64,000 nucleotides of DNA from Ophiosphaerella korrae. Lineage: Eukaryota; Ascomycota; Dothideomycetes; Pleosporales; Phaeosphaeriaceae. The translations under genes and the position numbers were made by a program. Position 1 is the stretch's first letter. Every line of letters begins with the position of its first letter. The notes below the pieces were generated by a model that had not been told where the DNA came from, made no database searches, and saw only the letters and a program-made list of their open reading frames with translations. This document shows positions 48,578 through 59,397 of the stretch, in pieces. The stretch is taken from the NCBI GenBank assembly GCA_028456385.1, contig JALNQF010000105.1, positions 62,001 through 126,000 on the forward strand. The letters run 5' to 3'.

Positions 48578-48650
48578 AGGCTTAGTTTTCTCAAGCTTAG
48601 CTCTACGTTTTGGCGCTTTAATTCAAAGACTTCTTTACATTCTATGTACT

Positions 48651-49120
48651 CTACTCTAGTGATTCTCGTAACTCGAGCTTGGCTCGTATATCCTTGAGGT
48701 TGAGGTAAGCTTTGAATCTATTAAATTGCTGCTCTAGAAAGTTCTTAGTTAGGCTATCTACTAGCATCTCGCTCGTTAGCATATAAGAGACTTAAAAGGA
48801 GCCTCTAGCGTACTCTTATCTTAGCTATATATTCTATACATCTACATAACGTACGCGCGTTGTTATTCTCTTATTTTTACTTACAACAAGTCTAATTGTT
48901 TACTAATTATTATAGAAGATAGTCTAAGTAGCTCCTAGATCTAATATAAGCTTTTAATAGAGCTTTTTTAGTACTATTATCTCTTTACTTACGTACTTAA
49001 GCGTAAGTAGCTTAGCTTCTATAGTAAAGGTAGTTACTATAGCTTATTAGCTACTTGTTAAACTAAGTTACTTAAGGCTAAGCTAAGTTACTAGTAGGTT
49101 AGGGATGCTGTAGTAGTAGC
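48651..49120 (-). pseudogene. C-terminal end of a copia pol (RNase H), minus strand
   Basis: The minus strand ends LEQQFNRFKAYLNLK..LE-stop at 48651. Upstream it reads MLVDSLTKNF (ADxLTK motif), then IEAKLLTLKYVSKEI (the STEAE block). The last ~150 bp are nearly unmutated while sequence beyond ~48800 is increasingly RIP-mutated, so this is another element with a mutation boundary inside it. Confidence 0.65.
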
Positions 49121-49534
49121 ACAAAGGGTTAGGTTATAGTAAGGGGTATATTAATAGGTATAGTAATTACTAACTACCTAGTAATTCCTTTAAAGGGCTT
49201 ATATACTATTCTCCTAGGGCTAGCTACTCTAGACTAACCTAAGATAGAGTAGTTTCTAATACTACTTTCTATATTACTACTTTACTAAAGAGTATTATAA
49301 TATAGATATAAGATAAGTAGTATATTACTAAGTTATTAGTAAGTAAAGTATATTTATATATAAGTAGCTTAGTACTTTACTACATACTATACTAAACTAA
49401 TAGGTACTAAGTTCTATATAGATTAATAATAACTTAGTTTACTACTTTAAGATATTAAGAGAGCGTAGTAGCTATAAATATAATATTTAGTTATCCTATT
49501 ATTACTATATATTATATAAGTTCTACTTACTCTT

Positions 49535-49985
49535 TATAATAGGGCCGCCTATTATTAACTATAAGTAACTACTAAAGGGGAGTACTAGTAGATTAAATAT
49601 TAATAACAAAAGTTAGTATTATAATTAAGCAATAGGCTATAAACAATAGAAGATTCTTGTAATATTAAGTATTGTCGCTTTTAGTTAAAGATTAGATTAC
49701 TAATACTATTCTAATAACGTATATTACTACTAATTATATACTTCTACTAATCTATTAATCTATTACTTATATCTAGTCTTAGTAACTATAGATTATAGAT
49801 TACTAATCTATTAATCTATAATTAGTTTCTATCTATATACTTAATAGATTAAAGGATTATATTACGTATCCTAATTATAAGTAGCTTCCTAATCTAAGTT
49901 ATTACTCTACTTACTCTATACTTTGTTAGCACTTAGGTTAGAGCTAATTAGCTCTATCTTAGTTTCTTTTATTATACTTATAATA
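49535..49985 (-). repeat. Solo LTR of the chromovirus B family, minus strand
   Basis: Reverse complement of the 446 bp LTR over its full length (451 bp here). Flanks CTCTT (49530-49534) and CTTTT (49986-49990) differ by one C/T change, consistent with a target duplication altered by RIP. It sits between two parts of a copia pol on the same strand, so it probably inserted into that element. Confidence 0.7.
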
Positions 49986-50590
49986 CTTTTAGTAGCCTTT
50001 AATTTTATACTTTAAAGCTTTTCCTTTACTTAGATATAGCTCTTTTACTAGTAATAAAGTTACTAGAAAGCTTATAGAGCTTATAAAAAAAAATTACTAT
50101 TTTATTAATATACTTCTTATAGATAAGTATAATTATTTTATCTAGCTAACTTTATATTACTTTTATACCTAAAAACTAGCTTACTAAGCTTTTATCTTCT
50201 ATATTATAAGCTTATTTAATTTTTTTAAAAATCTAGTAAGCTTCTAATTAGTAGTTTTTATAATATATTACTAATATACTATTAATATAGAAAAGTAGTA
50301 AGATTTTTTACTTCTTATTATAGAATAAGTATAGCTTTTTTTTTAAGACTATATATTTAGCTTATTTAAGTATTCTTAAATATTTCTTATACTATAATAG
50401 TAATAAGTCTTTAAAGTTATATAAAGCTTAATTAAGCTTAATATACTTACTAGCTATTTTAAACGTATTTAAAATCTTATAAATAGCTACTAGTTAATAA
50501 TCTTAGTATATAAAGAAGAAAGCTCTAATTATATTATAGTAAGTTACTTCTAAGTTAATCTTTACTATAATTACTATTTATTAGATAAAG
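49986..50590 (-). pseudogene. RIP-mutated copia reverse transcriptase, minus strand
   Basis: The minus strand reads SLIKxLYxLK-like sequence, then YINSILVIY (a degraded YVDDIL motif, about 50270-50298) and LVSxFLGIKV, all copia RT landmarks in the expected order. It probably belongs to the same element as 48651-49120, split by the solo LTR. Confidence 0.6.
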
Positions 50591-50593
50591 TAC

Positions 50594-50778
50594 TATTATA
50601 AGTATAAACGTAGATAGAAAGTAATTAGTAGATCTATTAATAATAGAAAGCTCTACTTAAACTAGCTAATATACTTATATAGAGCTAAGAGAGTAGTATA
50701 TACTTATACTATAAAGAGCTCTAATAAGCTTTCTTATACTAAGCTAAGTACTAAACTAAGCTTATATATACTATTATA
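50594..50778 (+). repeat. Solo LTR of the element S family
   Basis: Matches the 196 bp LTRs at 19795 and 21928 (shared block GCTCTACTTAAACTAGCTAA) with two short deletions. TATTATA lies at both ends. No clear target duplication; ends are approximate. Confidence 0.65.
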
Positions 50779-51241
50779 GAGTCTCTTAAGAGTTTATTAA
50801 CTTTATACTTTAAATATAAACTATATATATTATTATATACAAGAGTAGATAAAATTAAAGTTAATATTTTTACTTCTCTCTTTAGAGCTCCTTATATCTC
50901 TATTTTCTAAGCCTAAGCGTCTTATAGTTACTTTTTAGTTTCTTCTTTTTAGCTCTTTTAACTTACTCTACTATAATATATAAAGATCTCTAATTATAAT
51001 AAGTATATATACTAGTATAATAATTACTTATATTTAATAGTATACTAAGCTAAGATTATAATTTTAACTTAACTTATAAATAGAGCTTATAAGTTACTTA
51101 GAACTTTTCTAAACTCTAGTATAAGTTAGAAGTAAAGCTAATATATAAGAAATTATAATATTATATAGTTATAAATTTTAGTAAAGTAAATATACTATAC
51201 TATTATATAAAAAACTTTATATTTATAAAAAGAGAAAAGTA

Positions 51242-51243
<2 letters not shown>

Positions 51244-51277
<34 letters not shown>
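51244..51277. repeat. 34 bp uninterrupted T run
   Basis: Thirty-four consecutive T. On the minus strand this would be a poly(A) tail, as at the 3' end of a LINE whose body would lie at 51278 and above. I could not recognise a LINE protein there. Confidence 0.9.
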
Positions 51278-51280
<3 letters not shown>

Positions 51281-51899
51281 TACTAGTAAACTATTATAAA
51301 GAGGATAGATATATAAATTAGTAACTTTTATAATATAAATCTATAATATAACCTATAGAGGTATTAGGAACTCTAAGCTTAAATAATCTAAATTTTTTCT
51401 AAATCTCTTATTAATTAATTAACTATTCTATTCTAATTTATACTTAAATTACTTTTATCTACTACTATTACTTTTATTACTATCTTATAAGTAGCTAAGT
51501 TTAACTTACTATAAGCTAATACCTTATATACTAGTATACTAGTAGTACTCTTTAATACTTTATTATTTCTTTACTATCTTTAATAGCTTATAGTAAGTAC
51601 TATTCTTTTTAGCTACTTTTTAATACTTACTTAGCTAGCTTATAAGCTTTAAGTAATATTAGAAGTTAGTAATAGTAATCGATTTATAATACTAGCTTTG
51701 CTTCTAATCTAATAATAAAGTATTAGGTTAATTGTTATATATCTTTTAAATAAAAGAGTAGTTTAATAAAAGTAGCTTTTAATATATAAAAGTAAATAAA
51801 GAAACTTATAAAAGATATTAGAAGTAGTAAGATTATAGATAATAGATAGAATAATTTATCTACTTAATTACTACTTAAGTTTACTTTTATTTTACGTAA

Positions 51900-52320
51900 T
51901 TAATCTAAATAATTTTTTTCTAAAACTCTATTACCTACTTCTAATAAGGCTATTATATAGCTATTATAAAAAGCCTTTTTCTTAACTTATACTAACTTCT
52001 TTAAATTAAATAATTAAGAGTTTTATTACTTTATCTAAGTTAAATAAACTAGTACTTATCTAAACCTAACTACTTTAAACTAAGTTTAAGTATTAACTTA
52101 ATTATAAACTTATAAAGTAGACTTTATCTAAATAACTTAAATAAAGTAGTTTAATAATTAACTAAAAAAGAGTAAATAGTAGATAAAAAGCTATCTAAGT
52201 ACTAGGTATATATACCTAGTAGCTTACTAAGAGCTAACTAAAAATAAATAATAGTTAAATATTAGTAAGTTATAAACTTACTAAAATTAATATAGAGTAA
52301 GAGATATAAAAGTTAACTCC
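51900..52320 (-). repeat. Inverted copy of repeat sequence from 32290-32470
   Basis: About 52080-52320 is the reverse complement of 32290-32470, sharing CTAGGTATATATACCTAG and the TTAGTAAGTT..AACTTACTAA palindrome. About 51941-52005 also resembles 34301-34370 in direct orientation, so the unit is composite. Confidence 0.45.
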
Positions 52321-52398
52321 TTTATAGAAGTATACTATATCTTTATACTTTTTATAAGCTTTTATAGTAGATAAAGCTCTATTAATAAATTAAGTTTT

Positions 52399-52513
52399 AT
52401 CTAATATTAAAGAAGTAAATTTTCTAAATATTAGTAATAATATAGTTATATCTAATATTAAAGAAGTAAATTTTCTAAATATTAGTAATAATATAGTTAT
52501 ATCTAATATTAAA
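52399..52513 (+). repeat. 51 bp tandem repeat, 2.25 copies
   Basis: Units at 52399-52449 and 52450-52500 are identical and a third is cut off after 13 bp. Each contains AGAAGTAAATTTTCTAAATA. Identity within an otherwise RIP-scrambled region suggests the duplication arose after mutation. Confidence 0.9.
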
Positions 52514-52701
52514 AGTATATAAATTATAATATAAGTAGAGTAAAGATTCTTATATAAAATCTCTAAGTCTTTAAAGTTTTTTTTAAGAACTACTTAAACT
52601 TATATATATAAATAACTAAAAGTTATATATTTATTTATACTTATATAATATTTAGTAATACCTAAGTAAAGTAAGATTTTTTTTTTTAGAACTTTAGAAG
52701 T

Positions 52702-52979
52702 TGTTAAGAAGTAGCTAGAAGATAATAGTACTTGCTATAGGCTATAGGAGATAGTAAAGGGATAACAGATAGTATTTAATAGTACTACTAGTATCTAAGG
52801 GAGAATAATACTTGCTTTACTCTCTTCGCAAGTATCGAGCCTTTTATGCGCCTATATAGCGCACTAGCCCTACTTTAGATTACAACTATACAATGTTATA
52901 ATCTTTAGTGTATCGGCCCCGCCCCTAACTTGTACTAGAGTTCACGAGAGTCTCGAGTGTTCAACGAACCCTCGTTACA
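52702..52979. repeat. Solo LTR of another family with TSD GAAGT, little RIP
   Basis: 278 bp starting TGTTAAG and ending CGTTACA, flanked by an exact 5 bp duplication GAAGT (52697-52701, 52980-52984). Unlike its surroundings it keeps CpA, TpG and a GC-rich patch. No second copy in the window. Confidence 0.75.
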
Positions 52980-53263
52980 GAAGTATATTATATTCTTCTA
53001 AGAGCTCTAGAAGATATTATATAAATTTATATTAGTATAATATTTAGTAATAGTATAAAAAATTTATCCTCTTTCTTTAATTGTTTTGATATCTTATTTC
53101 TAAAAATAAAATATTAATAACTCTATCTTTTTATGCTTAAGCTAGGCAATAATATTTCTTATATAGAAGAATAGTATCTTTAATCCTTTTTACTTAGGGT
53201 ATATAATTACGTAAAAAAATAAGAATTCTTAGAAAGAAGATTAATACTACTAATATTTATTAG

Positions 53264-54869
53264 GTAGCGCAGCCGTTATCGAGTCTGTACGACCGCCATC
53301 AAGTGCGAAGGACAAGACCCTCACTTGAGGAAACGCTCAATGCTTTACGATCTGCGCTTATGGACTACTCCAAGGTGTACTTTGTTATAGACGCTCTAGA
53401 CGAATGCAGGGAACGAGACGGTACTCGAAGCGAGCTTTTAAGGCTCTGCCGCGATCTGCAAGGACAAACAGATCTGTGTGTGATGGCTACGTCACGACAC
53501 ATTTCTGACATAGTAGAGAAGTTTAAGGATATGCCTCAGGTAGAGGTGCGCGCAAGCAACGCGGACGTGAAACGATATGTGGTAGGCAAGATTGACCGAC
53601 TTGCCAAGTGCGTCCAACGCGATGACAATCTTCAAGAGCTTGTCCAAAACAAGATTATGGAAGCGGTGGATGGCATGTGAGTCATTTGTGTATCTATTCA
53701 GAGCGTTGTTGACTCGTGAGCCTCCTAGGTTTCTTCTTGCTCGCCTGCACGTCGATTCACTTATCGATAAAAGAACGAAGGCCAAAGCAGTATCCGCGCT
53801 AAACAACCTATCCAAAGGCTCTGGAGCGCTAGACGATGCGTATAGGGAGGCAGTTGTCAGAGTAGACGGCCAACTACAGGACGACCGCGTACTAGCGAAG
53901 AACGTTCTTTCGTGGATCTCGTATGCACAGAGGCCGTTGACTACCGAAGAGCTCTGCCATGCCTTAGCAGTGGGATTAGGCGATGAAGAGCTCGACACGG
54001 ACAACATCTCTGATGTAGAGGACATCTTGTCTGTATGTGCTCGCCTTGTGCACTACACAACTCAGGTCTACTTAGAGAACATTCGAGAGAAGTGGAATCC
54101 TGACGCTCGGTACGGCATTGCGTCTACGTGTCTCACATATCTCTGCTTCACACCATTTAGTAGTGGTAGCTGCACGAGCGACGCGGAGTTTGAGCACAAG
54201 CTTGTGGAACATAAGTTCCTAAATTACTCTGCTCGGTACTGGCATCTACACGTAGCCACTGTCCAAGAAGAGATATCTGCATTGGCGACGGTTCTGCTTC
54301 AGGACAGTAAACGGATTGCTTTTACTCTTCAAATCAAACTAGATCGCTCTTATAAGTACGAAACGTACAGTCAATCTTTCCGAAAGCAGGTAACAGGCCT
54401 TCACTTAGCGGTCTCGCTTGGATTATTGCATCTGTCCAAGGAGCTTCTTTCCTGGGTTGAGAGAGAGAAGGTAATACTTGCTGACGCGAAGGACGGTGAC
54501 AGTAGGACGCCGCTGATGTGGGCGGCACGGAATGGACAAAAGGACATAGTTGAGCTGCTGCTCAGTACTGGTAAGGTCGGCGTTGACGCGGCGGATAATA
54601 TTGATTGGACGCCGCTAGTGTGGGCAGCACTAAATAGACACAAAGACACAGTTGAGTTGCTGCTTAGCACTGGTAAGGTCGAAGTTGACGCGAGGGATAA
54701 CGACGGTTGCACGCCTCTGATGCGGGCGGCACAGGATGGATATCAAGATACAGTTGAGCCGCTGCTTAGCACTGGCAAGGTCGATGTTGACGCGAGTGAT
54801 AACCGCGGTTGCACGCCTCTAGAGCTCACAGAACGGGTTAGAGAAAGAGACATAGCTAGTCTGTTCTAG
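53264..54869 (+). pseudogene. 5'-truncated NACHT-ankyrin (NLR-like) gene
   Basis: Exons 53264-53676 and 53729-54869 (52 bp intron) leave 517 readable codons. The frame runs back to 53264, where a TAG and RIP-type DNA replace the expected N-terminus and P-loop; there is no ATG before the conserved LYDRHQ block. Visible parts: VYFVIDALDEC (Walker B region of NACHT, about 53376-53408), a winged-helix-like region with WISYAQRPLTTEEL, and about four 34-residue ankyrin repeats (54510-54850) nearly identical to one another (TPLMWAA..IVELLLSTGKV..VDA.DN). Such proteins are thought to act in fungal immunity or self/non-self recognition. The end at 54869 is a normal stop. The gene is probably dead, though the C-terminal frame is still open. 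Confidence 0.78.
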
Positions 54870-55611
54870 GCACACCTTTGCCTTACGTAGAACTTCAATA
54901 GCGAACTTGATTTATATCGTAGATGTTAAACAATGTAGAAAATATGGTTATACGAGTAAGCTTTAGTGATCCTGGTTGCGCTCTAGCTTGCTCTCACGTT
55001 ACGAAACACAAGGGGCGAGTAAGTGTACAGATCTGATCCGCTCGGGTTGCCCAAGGCTAAACGGTGGCAATGAAAGGTGTCCTGGGGGTCTTCTCTTAAC
55101 GCGAATTTAGCTGTTGCTTCTAGCCCTTTCCCTGTAGCTTCTGATGATATCGACAAAATAATCAACAGCATGCATAAGACCGCCGTAATTTTTGTACTGC
55201 AGACCTAGAGCAGAAGGAGACATACCAAAATCCTACTACTAACTGACCGCAACTCCATGTACCAATAGTATCAAGGTACGAAGTCCTCAAATAGTAAGTC
55301 TAATTTAACGTAGAGGGATGGACTTTACTAGGCTAACTAGCGCACCAGTTGACTGGCTGACCTTTCTATCAACTGTGTCGCAACATTGAATCTCGTGGTT
55401 GCTATTTAAGAAGCCGAGAATGGCACTAGAATAACTATCGGTAGGCTTGCTTGCTCTTTCGACCTGTCAGCCACCAGGGTCTGTGCGTCATGACCGCATG
55501 ACGGACGCCAGAACAGCATATCGTACGACACGCCAGCCCGTCCACCACAATGAAGCCATCCCACCCTCCTCCCACCCCCTCCCCTCCGCCCCGCCCTAAC
55601 AAGCCCAGACC
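54870..55611. other. Intergenic region, nothing recognised
   Basis: Balanced composition; a minus-strand open frame at 54983-55171 has no recognisable domain. The last ~60 bp before 55612 is C-rich, as in many fungal leaders. Confidence 0.4.
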
Positions 55612-56559
55612 ATGGACCCCCTCCTCGCCACAGCGGAAGCAGCCGCCGCCACCCCCACTACCCCTCCACCCCGCCTCTACGCCATTGCCGACCTCCACCT
55701 CTCCTTCAAACTCAACCTCACCGCCCTCGACGCCCTCGCCCCGCACCCAAACGACTCCCTCATCATCGCCGGCGACGTCGGCGAGTCGGCCACACACCTC
55801 GCGACCGCCTTCGCCAAAGCAAAAGCCTGCTTCGCGACCGTCTGGTGGGTTCCCGGCAACCACGAGCTGTACACTCTGCCCTCAGAGGACGCGACAGGCG
55901 CGCGCGGACAGGCCAAGTACGACGAGTGCGTGGTCGTTGCGCGAGCGCACGGCGTGCTGACGCCGGAAGATGAATACGTCGTGTGGGAGGGCGCAGGCGG
56001 ACCGGCGGTTGTTGCGCCCGTGTGCACGCTGTACGACTACTCGTTCCGGCCGGCGGACGTGAAGCTGGAAAACGCGCTGGCGTGGGCGCGCGAGACGGAT
56101 GTTGAAGCGACCGACGAGCACCTTTTGCATCCTGACCCGTACGCGTCGCGCATCGCGTGGTGCGATGCGCTTATACCGCGCTTCGAAGCTAAGCTTGCTG
56201 CTGCGAACGCCGCGCACCCGGGCGTGCCCTTGGTCATCGTGAACCACTGGCCGCTGCGGCAGGATCTGGTGATGCTGCCCAAGGTGCCGCGGTTTAGTTT
56301 GTGGTGTGGGACGAAAAGGACGGAGGAGTGGCATGTGCGGTTCAATGCGAGGGTGGTGGTGAGTGGGCATTTGCATATTCGGCGCACGGATTGGCGGGAT
56401 GGGGTACGGTTTGAGGAGGTGAGTTTGGGGTATCCGAGGCAGTGGGAAAAGTGTCGCGAGAAAGGGATGGATGTGAATGGGATACTGAGAGAGGTGTTGC
56501 CTGGGGAAGAGGTGAGTGAGGCGGATAAGCAAAGGACGGTATGGAGGGTGTTTGGGTAG
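55612..56559 (+). CDS. Calcineurin-like metallophosphoesterase
   Basis: Single exon, 315 residues. The metal-binding motifs are complete and in order: D27-L-H29, GDVGE (54-58, metal-bridging Asp55), GNHE (82-85), VNHWPL in the second half and GHLH near the C-terminus. The family hydrolyses phosphomonoesters, diesters or nucleotides with two metal ions; the exact substrate is unknown. No signal peptide or membrane segment, so probably cytosolic. Codon use is strongly C/G-ending in the first two thirds. Long open frames on the other strand and frames are consequences of that bias. Confidence 0.9.
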   Translation: MDPLLATAEAAAATPTTPPPRLYAIADLHLSFKLNLTALDALAPHPNDSLIIAGDVGESATHLATAFAKAKACFATVWWVPGNHELYTLPSEDATGARGQAKYDECVVVARAHGVLTPEDEYVVWEGAGGPAVVAPVCTLYDYSFRPADVKLENALAWARETDVEATDEHLLHPDPYASRIAWCDALIPRFEAKLAAANAAHPGVPLVIVNHWPLRQDLVMLPKVPRFSLWCGTKRTEEWHVRFNARVVVSGHLHIRRTDWRDGVRFEEVSLGYPRQWEKCREKGMDVNGILREVLPGEEVSEADKQRTVWRVFG

Positions 56560-57497
56560 TGGAGGTGGATGGTGGGTGAGTCGTTTCTTCAACAGAATTG
56601 ATAAATGTTAGAATTTGGGCGATAGAGGCAGAGGTAGCACTTCACAGCACTATGGTTTGATGGAATTAGGTCACATAGCAGACAGAGTAATAGAATGTGT
56701 GAAAGCAACTCTATTGATTATTTCTTGGTACAACGTCTGGATGCATAACTTGGAATGCGTTGGCAGGACTAATTATAGCTCTAGCAAGGCGAAGTCATGT
56801 TTTTCTATCACGTGTTTGGCCCCAATTGCAAACATTTACAACAAAATGTCTTACTAAGACAAGGCATGGGCAGAAAGACAGTCGGCCTGGCTACCATATC
56901 CAACACAGAACAGACACAGCAATTCAACCCTCAAATCAAGCCGCGTCGACGACTCACGTTGCTTTACCCTTTGCGCCTCAATGCTTGTCTTCCACCTTCC
57001 TAATCCGATCCCGCCTAGCGCCACGCGCCCACCCAACCACACCTCATCCTATCAACACCCCCTCACACCCCCATTCGCCCTTCGCACGGAATCCTTCCCG
57101 CTTGATATTACCCCAGTCTATCACACCTCGCTTTAGCCCTCATTGGATCCTACCTCCGCGTTTCATGTGTAATGTCCGCTACCATTATTGCCTGACGCCA
57201 GCCACCAGGCCACGCGCTCATCAGGGTTCCTGCGTGGTCGGCAACGAGCGAGAACCTGGCCTATCATGCTGAATTGATGTGTGCGTGGTGTGGTTGCATG
57301 CATCGCAGACTTCCCGATTGGGATGGACAACAATGGGCCTTGCAGATGGGACAGGGTCGAGAGTCATGGATGAGGATGTATAAAGAGGTATTGAAGCACT
57401 GGGAACAAGATGGGGAGTCGAGAGGAGCAAGAGCTGGAAATATCTGAAATTAGCTTCAAATCTTTTGATTCCGGCCATATTTCTATTTTATATCAAT
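56560..57497 (+). promoter_or_regulatory. Upstream region of the NPP1-type gene
   Basis: No gene recognised in 938 bp. A good TATA box (TATAAAG, 57379-57385) lies 113 bp before the start codon at 57498. Confidence 0.45.
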
Positions 57498-58260
57498 ATG
57501 TTGTCCTCGTTCGCGGTCCAGCTCCTCGCCGCTGCAACTTGCGTCTCCGCCTGGCCTACGCTCTCCCTCTTTCCCCGCGCCGTCATCAGCCACGATGCCG
57601 TCGTCGGCTTTCCGCAAACTGTTCCCTCAGGCCTCACAGGCACGCTTTACCTAAAATACAAGCCCTACCTCGAAGTCTACAACGGCTGCGTCCCCTTCCC
57701 CGCCGTGAACGCCGCCGGCGACACAGGGTATTCCTCCCCCCGCCTCAACCGCCCACCAACCTATTAACAACCCCAGCGGCGGCCTCGCAACCTCCGGCTC
57801 CTCCAACGGCGGCTGCAGCTCGTCCACCGGCCAAGTCTACGGGCGTGCTGGTGCCTACAACGGCGCCTACGCCATCATGTACAGCTGGTACATGCCTAAA
57901 GACTCGCCCTCTTCCGGCCTAGGCCACCGCCACGACTGGGAAAACATCGTAGTCTGGCTGTCCTCCGCCTCCGATACCGCCACCATCCGTGGCGTCGCCA
58001 TCTCCGCGCACGGCGAGTACCAGAAGTACGATGCGCCCCCGCTGTCAGGCACGCGCCCGAAGATCGGGTACATAAGCATTTGGCCCGTCAATCACCAGCT
58101 GGTTGCGAGCGATAAGCAGGGTGGCGAACAGCCGCTTATTGCGTGGGAGAGCATGACGGCCGCGGCGAGGACTGCGATTGAGAATACGGATTTTGGAAGC
58201 GCGACGCCTTCGTTTCGGGATAGTAACTTTGCGAGTTATTTGGAGAGTGCGTTTATCTAG
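57498..58260 (+). CDS. NPP1-type necrosis- and ethylene-inducing-like protein (NLP), secreted
   Basis: Exons 57498-57727 and 57777-58260 with a 49 bp intron (branch-like CTATTAAC) encode 237 residues, the usual NLP length. Residues 1-18 form a signal peptide. The family heptapeptide GHRHDWE is intact at 126-132, and two conserved Cys (64 and 90) place it in type 1. The frame opens upstream at 57465 only from a TTG, so the ATG at 57498 is chosen. NLPs are secreted by plant-associated microbes; some permeabilise plant membranes, others are non-cytotoxic, and sequence alone does not tell which this is. No break or RIP damage is visible. Confidence 0.9.
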
Positions 58261-58443
58261 GAGTTGAACCATAGTATAAATTATATTGCTGAATACGCAG
58301 GTGGCACATCATCATGTTGATACCCAGATGCCGCATCCTCAAGTCCAACCTGCTCACCCCCAGTTACACTCCTAAATGCCTCCTCTCTCACCCTCTGCAG
58401 CTCCACCCTCGCCTCCCTAACCTCCCCCTCATGAACATCGGTA

Positions 58444-58637
58444 TGATTACGGTACGTCATGCCAAGCTAAGCGGTACCACTTGGAAAGTGTTTAGAATGG
58501 CGCAGGAGTTTGGCTGTGGCGCAAAGAGGCTGAGTAAGCTGAACATAACGCAACGGCGCTGCGATCGCAGTGTATAGTACGAGGCGTTGAAGCCACAGCT
58601 CCACATTGCCAATGGTATCGAGACAAAATGTCGACGG
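58444..58637 (-). repeat. Direct repeat copy 1
   Basis: Shares GGCGCAAAGAGGCTGAGT, GCGCAACGGCG-type and CAATGGTATC blocks with 59233-59397. On the minus strand both copies read a similar peptide (LRYxQLTQPLCATAKL), so they may descend from coding sequence; no family recognised. Confidence 0.7.
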
Positions 58638-58670
58638 GTCCTATACACAATCCATCAGATCCAGGTATAT

Positions 58671-59110
58671 CTATTTTGTAAGTACTAGAAGGTAAATCGT
58701 GCGCGTAGTAAATCTGCCCTCGGCAATTTTACGGAAACTTTTAATATCTGAATTTGGCCTATCGATCGACTTTGCCGCGGCTTTTATGAGTTCGTCAACG
58801 TTGAACGCTAAATGCCGTTCAGTTAGACGGCGAGGTTCGTTGTAACTGCAGAAAGAAGGAGATCAGCTATTGAAAGTGATATATAGAAACGTTGAACTAG
58901 GACATACATCCATCTCCCAGAGGTGTACTTGAACAACTCGTGATTGTTTTCAATATCTTCCATAGTAGCCAATGACGAGGCAAACGCGCAGCCGTGGCTG
59001 AGGTAGGAAGAGCCGATGAAGCTTCTGCTCATGAGGAAGACCCAACCCACGGGTCGAAATTGTGCTCTCTGAAGAGTCATGGTCCTGGAGAAGGATCTAG
59101 CACCATCCAA
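58671..59110 (-). pseudogene. Relic of an aminoglycoside-phosphotransferase (APH)-family gene, N-terminal part
   Basis: The minus strand reads, in exon 1 (59110-58908), ENNHELFKYTSGRW; after a 62 bp intron (58907-58846) exon 2 continues YNEPRRLTERHLAFNVDEL and SIDRPNSDIKSFRKIAEG. This is the characteristic N-terminus of a large fungal APH/choline-kinase-like family (RYTSGRWLYNE..FNVxxL..SVxSFxKLAEGGFN). The frame then loses similarity and meets a stop at 58671; the kinase catalytic core is missing. A truncated fragment. Confidence 0.65.
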
Positions 59111-59232
59111 GACACAATTGACACGCCAGAAAAGGTCATATTTTATTTACTCTAGTAGGGATAAAGCACACGTATGAAAAGGCAGTAAATCTGTCTTGGT
59201 GGTTGACACTGCAACTGTTAGCGTGACCGGTC

Positions 59233-59397
59233 TTATTACGTATACTGTGCCAAGCTAGGCGACACCGTTGGAAAGAGTTTAGCTGTGGCGCAAAGAGGCT
59301 GAGTTAGCTGAGCATAGCGCAACGGCGTCAAGATCGCAATGTAGGATACAAGCCGCTGAGGCCCAACATTGTCAATGGTATCAAGACGAATGTTGAT
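59233..59397 (-). repeat. Direct repeat copy 2
   Basis: Partner of 58444-58637, with several substitutions and small indels; not RIP-type. Confidence 0.7.

Larger units (their letters stand above)
48660..53262. other. RIP-mutated block 4
   Basis: AT-rich, CpA/TpG-poor block with copia remains, solo LTRs and simple repeats. Between 50780 and 51900, apart from the T run, nothing could be assigned. The right boundary at about 53262 coincides with the broken 5' end of the NACHT-ankyrin gene. Confidence 0.8.

Noticed and set aside
47601..48594. Minus-strand frames with poly-Ala, Ser and Gly runs
   Set aside because: Antisense of the Cys-rich gene's repeats; the plus strand has matching splice sites and a coherent protein.
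55435..56592. Long open frames antisense to and overlapping the metallophosphoesterase
   Set aside because: They follow from strong G/C codon bias in the real gene; low-complexity Gly, Pro or Arg translation without domains.
57465..57497. Upstream extension of the NLP frame
   Set aside because: It would start at TTG; the ATG at 57498 gives a proper signal peptide.
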